Part shown: positions 34,887 through 35,149 of the stretch, piece after piece
Position numbering within the stretch: the stretch's first letter is position 1
Layout: the number at the start of each line of letters is the position of its first letter
Assembly: GCA_024232355.1 (NCBI GenBank)
Contig: JAAEPW010000954.1
Coordinates: 1-35,149, forward strand
Length of the DNA: 35,149 nucleotides
Source of the DNA: Chloroflexota bacterium
GTDB lineage: Bacteria; Chloroflexota; Anaerolineae; B4-G1
Reading direction: 5' to 3'
Notes under the pieces: model-generated
The model's input: the letters and a program-made list of their open reading frames with translations, nothing else
Databases searched by the model: none
Told to the model about the DNA's origin: nothing
Made by a program: the position numbers and the translations under genes

Positions 34887-35149
34887 CGTCGGAGGCTTGT
34901 TTCAGGCCTTTGTAGACCACCTTGAAACGCTCTCGGTGCTGCGGACGGTAGCCCTTGGGACGCCCAGGCGACTTTCCGCGGGTTTGGGGCGCACTGGTCG
35001 GAGTGCCTAACTCGGGTAAAAGTCGGCCAAAGCCCCGTCGGGCCTGACTGGGCGTGGCGTGGTGACTCTCTGGCGGCGAGGGTTTGTATCGTTCCCAAGG
35101 CCGTACGCTGCGTCCGACGATGTCACGGACGAGGTACAGATTCCAGTAA
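34879..35149 (-). mobile_element. Transposase 3' part (partial, runs off the window)
   Basis: On the minus strand one frame is open from the window edge to TGA at 34879-34881, giving 89 residues. They start YWNLYLVRDIVG, pass through 'GKSPGRPKGYRPQHRERFKV' and end KGLKQASDAT. The basic SPGRPKG tail resembles the C-terminus of DDE transposases (IS701/IS4-like) common in Chloroflexota and Cyanobacteria. The catalytic part and the right end lie outside the window. Family assignment is tentative. Confidence 0.55.

Noticed and set aside
34673..35098. 141-codon minus-strand ORF over the RHS/transposase junction
   Set aside because: It is in a different frame from the recognisable transposase tail and has no family-like features.

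Overview
The window looks like a piece of a Chloroflexota (Anaerolineae/Caldilineae-like) chromosome. The evidence is indirect: long Thr/Pro-rich (TPTP) linkers between a membrane segment and an exported domain, abundant zinc-ribbon/FHA/PP2C/Ser-Thr kinase fusions, secreted proteins with a 'LPLVxR'-type connector, DUF11 and PPC domains, and typical housekeeping genes (polX, rnj, ligA). No rRNA or tRNA gene, CRISPR array or phage module was seen. The taxon is inferred from style, not from a marker gene.

Left part (1-7490, minus strand). A tight five-gene run is read from about 7510 downwards: DNA polymerase X, a large secreted N-acetylmuramoyl-L-alanine amidase with adhesive modules, a dual-specificity-type protein phosphatase, a membrane-anchored SH3-domain protein and a SAM-dependent methyltransferase. 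It is bracketed by a shared 15-bp repeat, and the window begins with a nested inverted repeat. Then come a nucleoside hydrolase (+), a pentapeptide-repeat protein (-), RNase J (+) and an SsnA-type amidohydrolase (-), each with recognisable promoters or ribosome binding sites.

Central part (13.6-32.3 kb, plus strand). This is the striking region: fourteen consecutive co-directional genes over 18.6 kb. They encode a phospho-threonine signalling locus that spans the cell envelope. It holds two Ser/Thr kinases, two PP2C phosphatases (one fused to a zinc-ribbon pseudokinase), five FHA domains in four proteins, two vWA proteins, an FHA-gated ABC exporter, two secreted multi-domain proteins, a LIM/DA1-like zinc peptidase, a small zinc-ribbon protein and a cysteine-rich ferredoxin. 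Both kinases and one phosphatase carry a single membrane segment and an exported Thr/Pro-rich stalk. The phosphatase adds Ca2+-binding thrombospondin type 3 repeats and the second kinase adds a beta-propeller-like domain. The parts resemble the kinase/PP2C/FHA circuit of type VI secretion and the vWA-kinase-PP2C (TerY-P) triads, but no secretion sheath or ter gene is present. I regard it as the best candidate for an undescribed system.

Right part (32.4-35.1 kb). ligA is preceded by an 89-bp element that is also present, in inverted orientation, upstream of ssnA. Behind ligA lies the broken end of an RHS-repeat protein running into the 3' end of a transposase gene that leaves the window.
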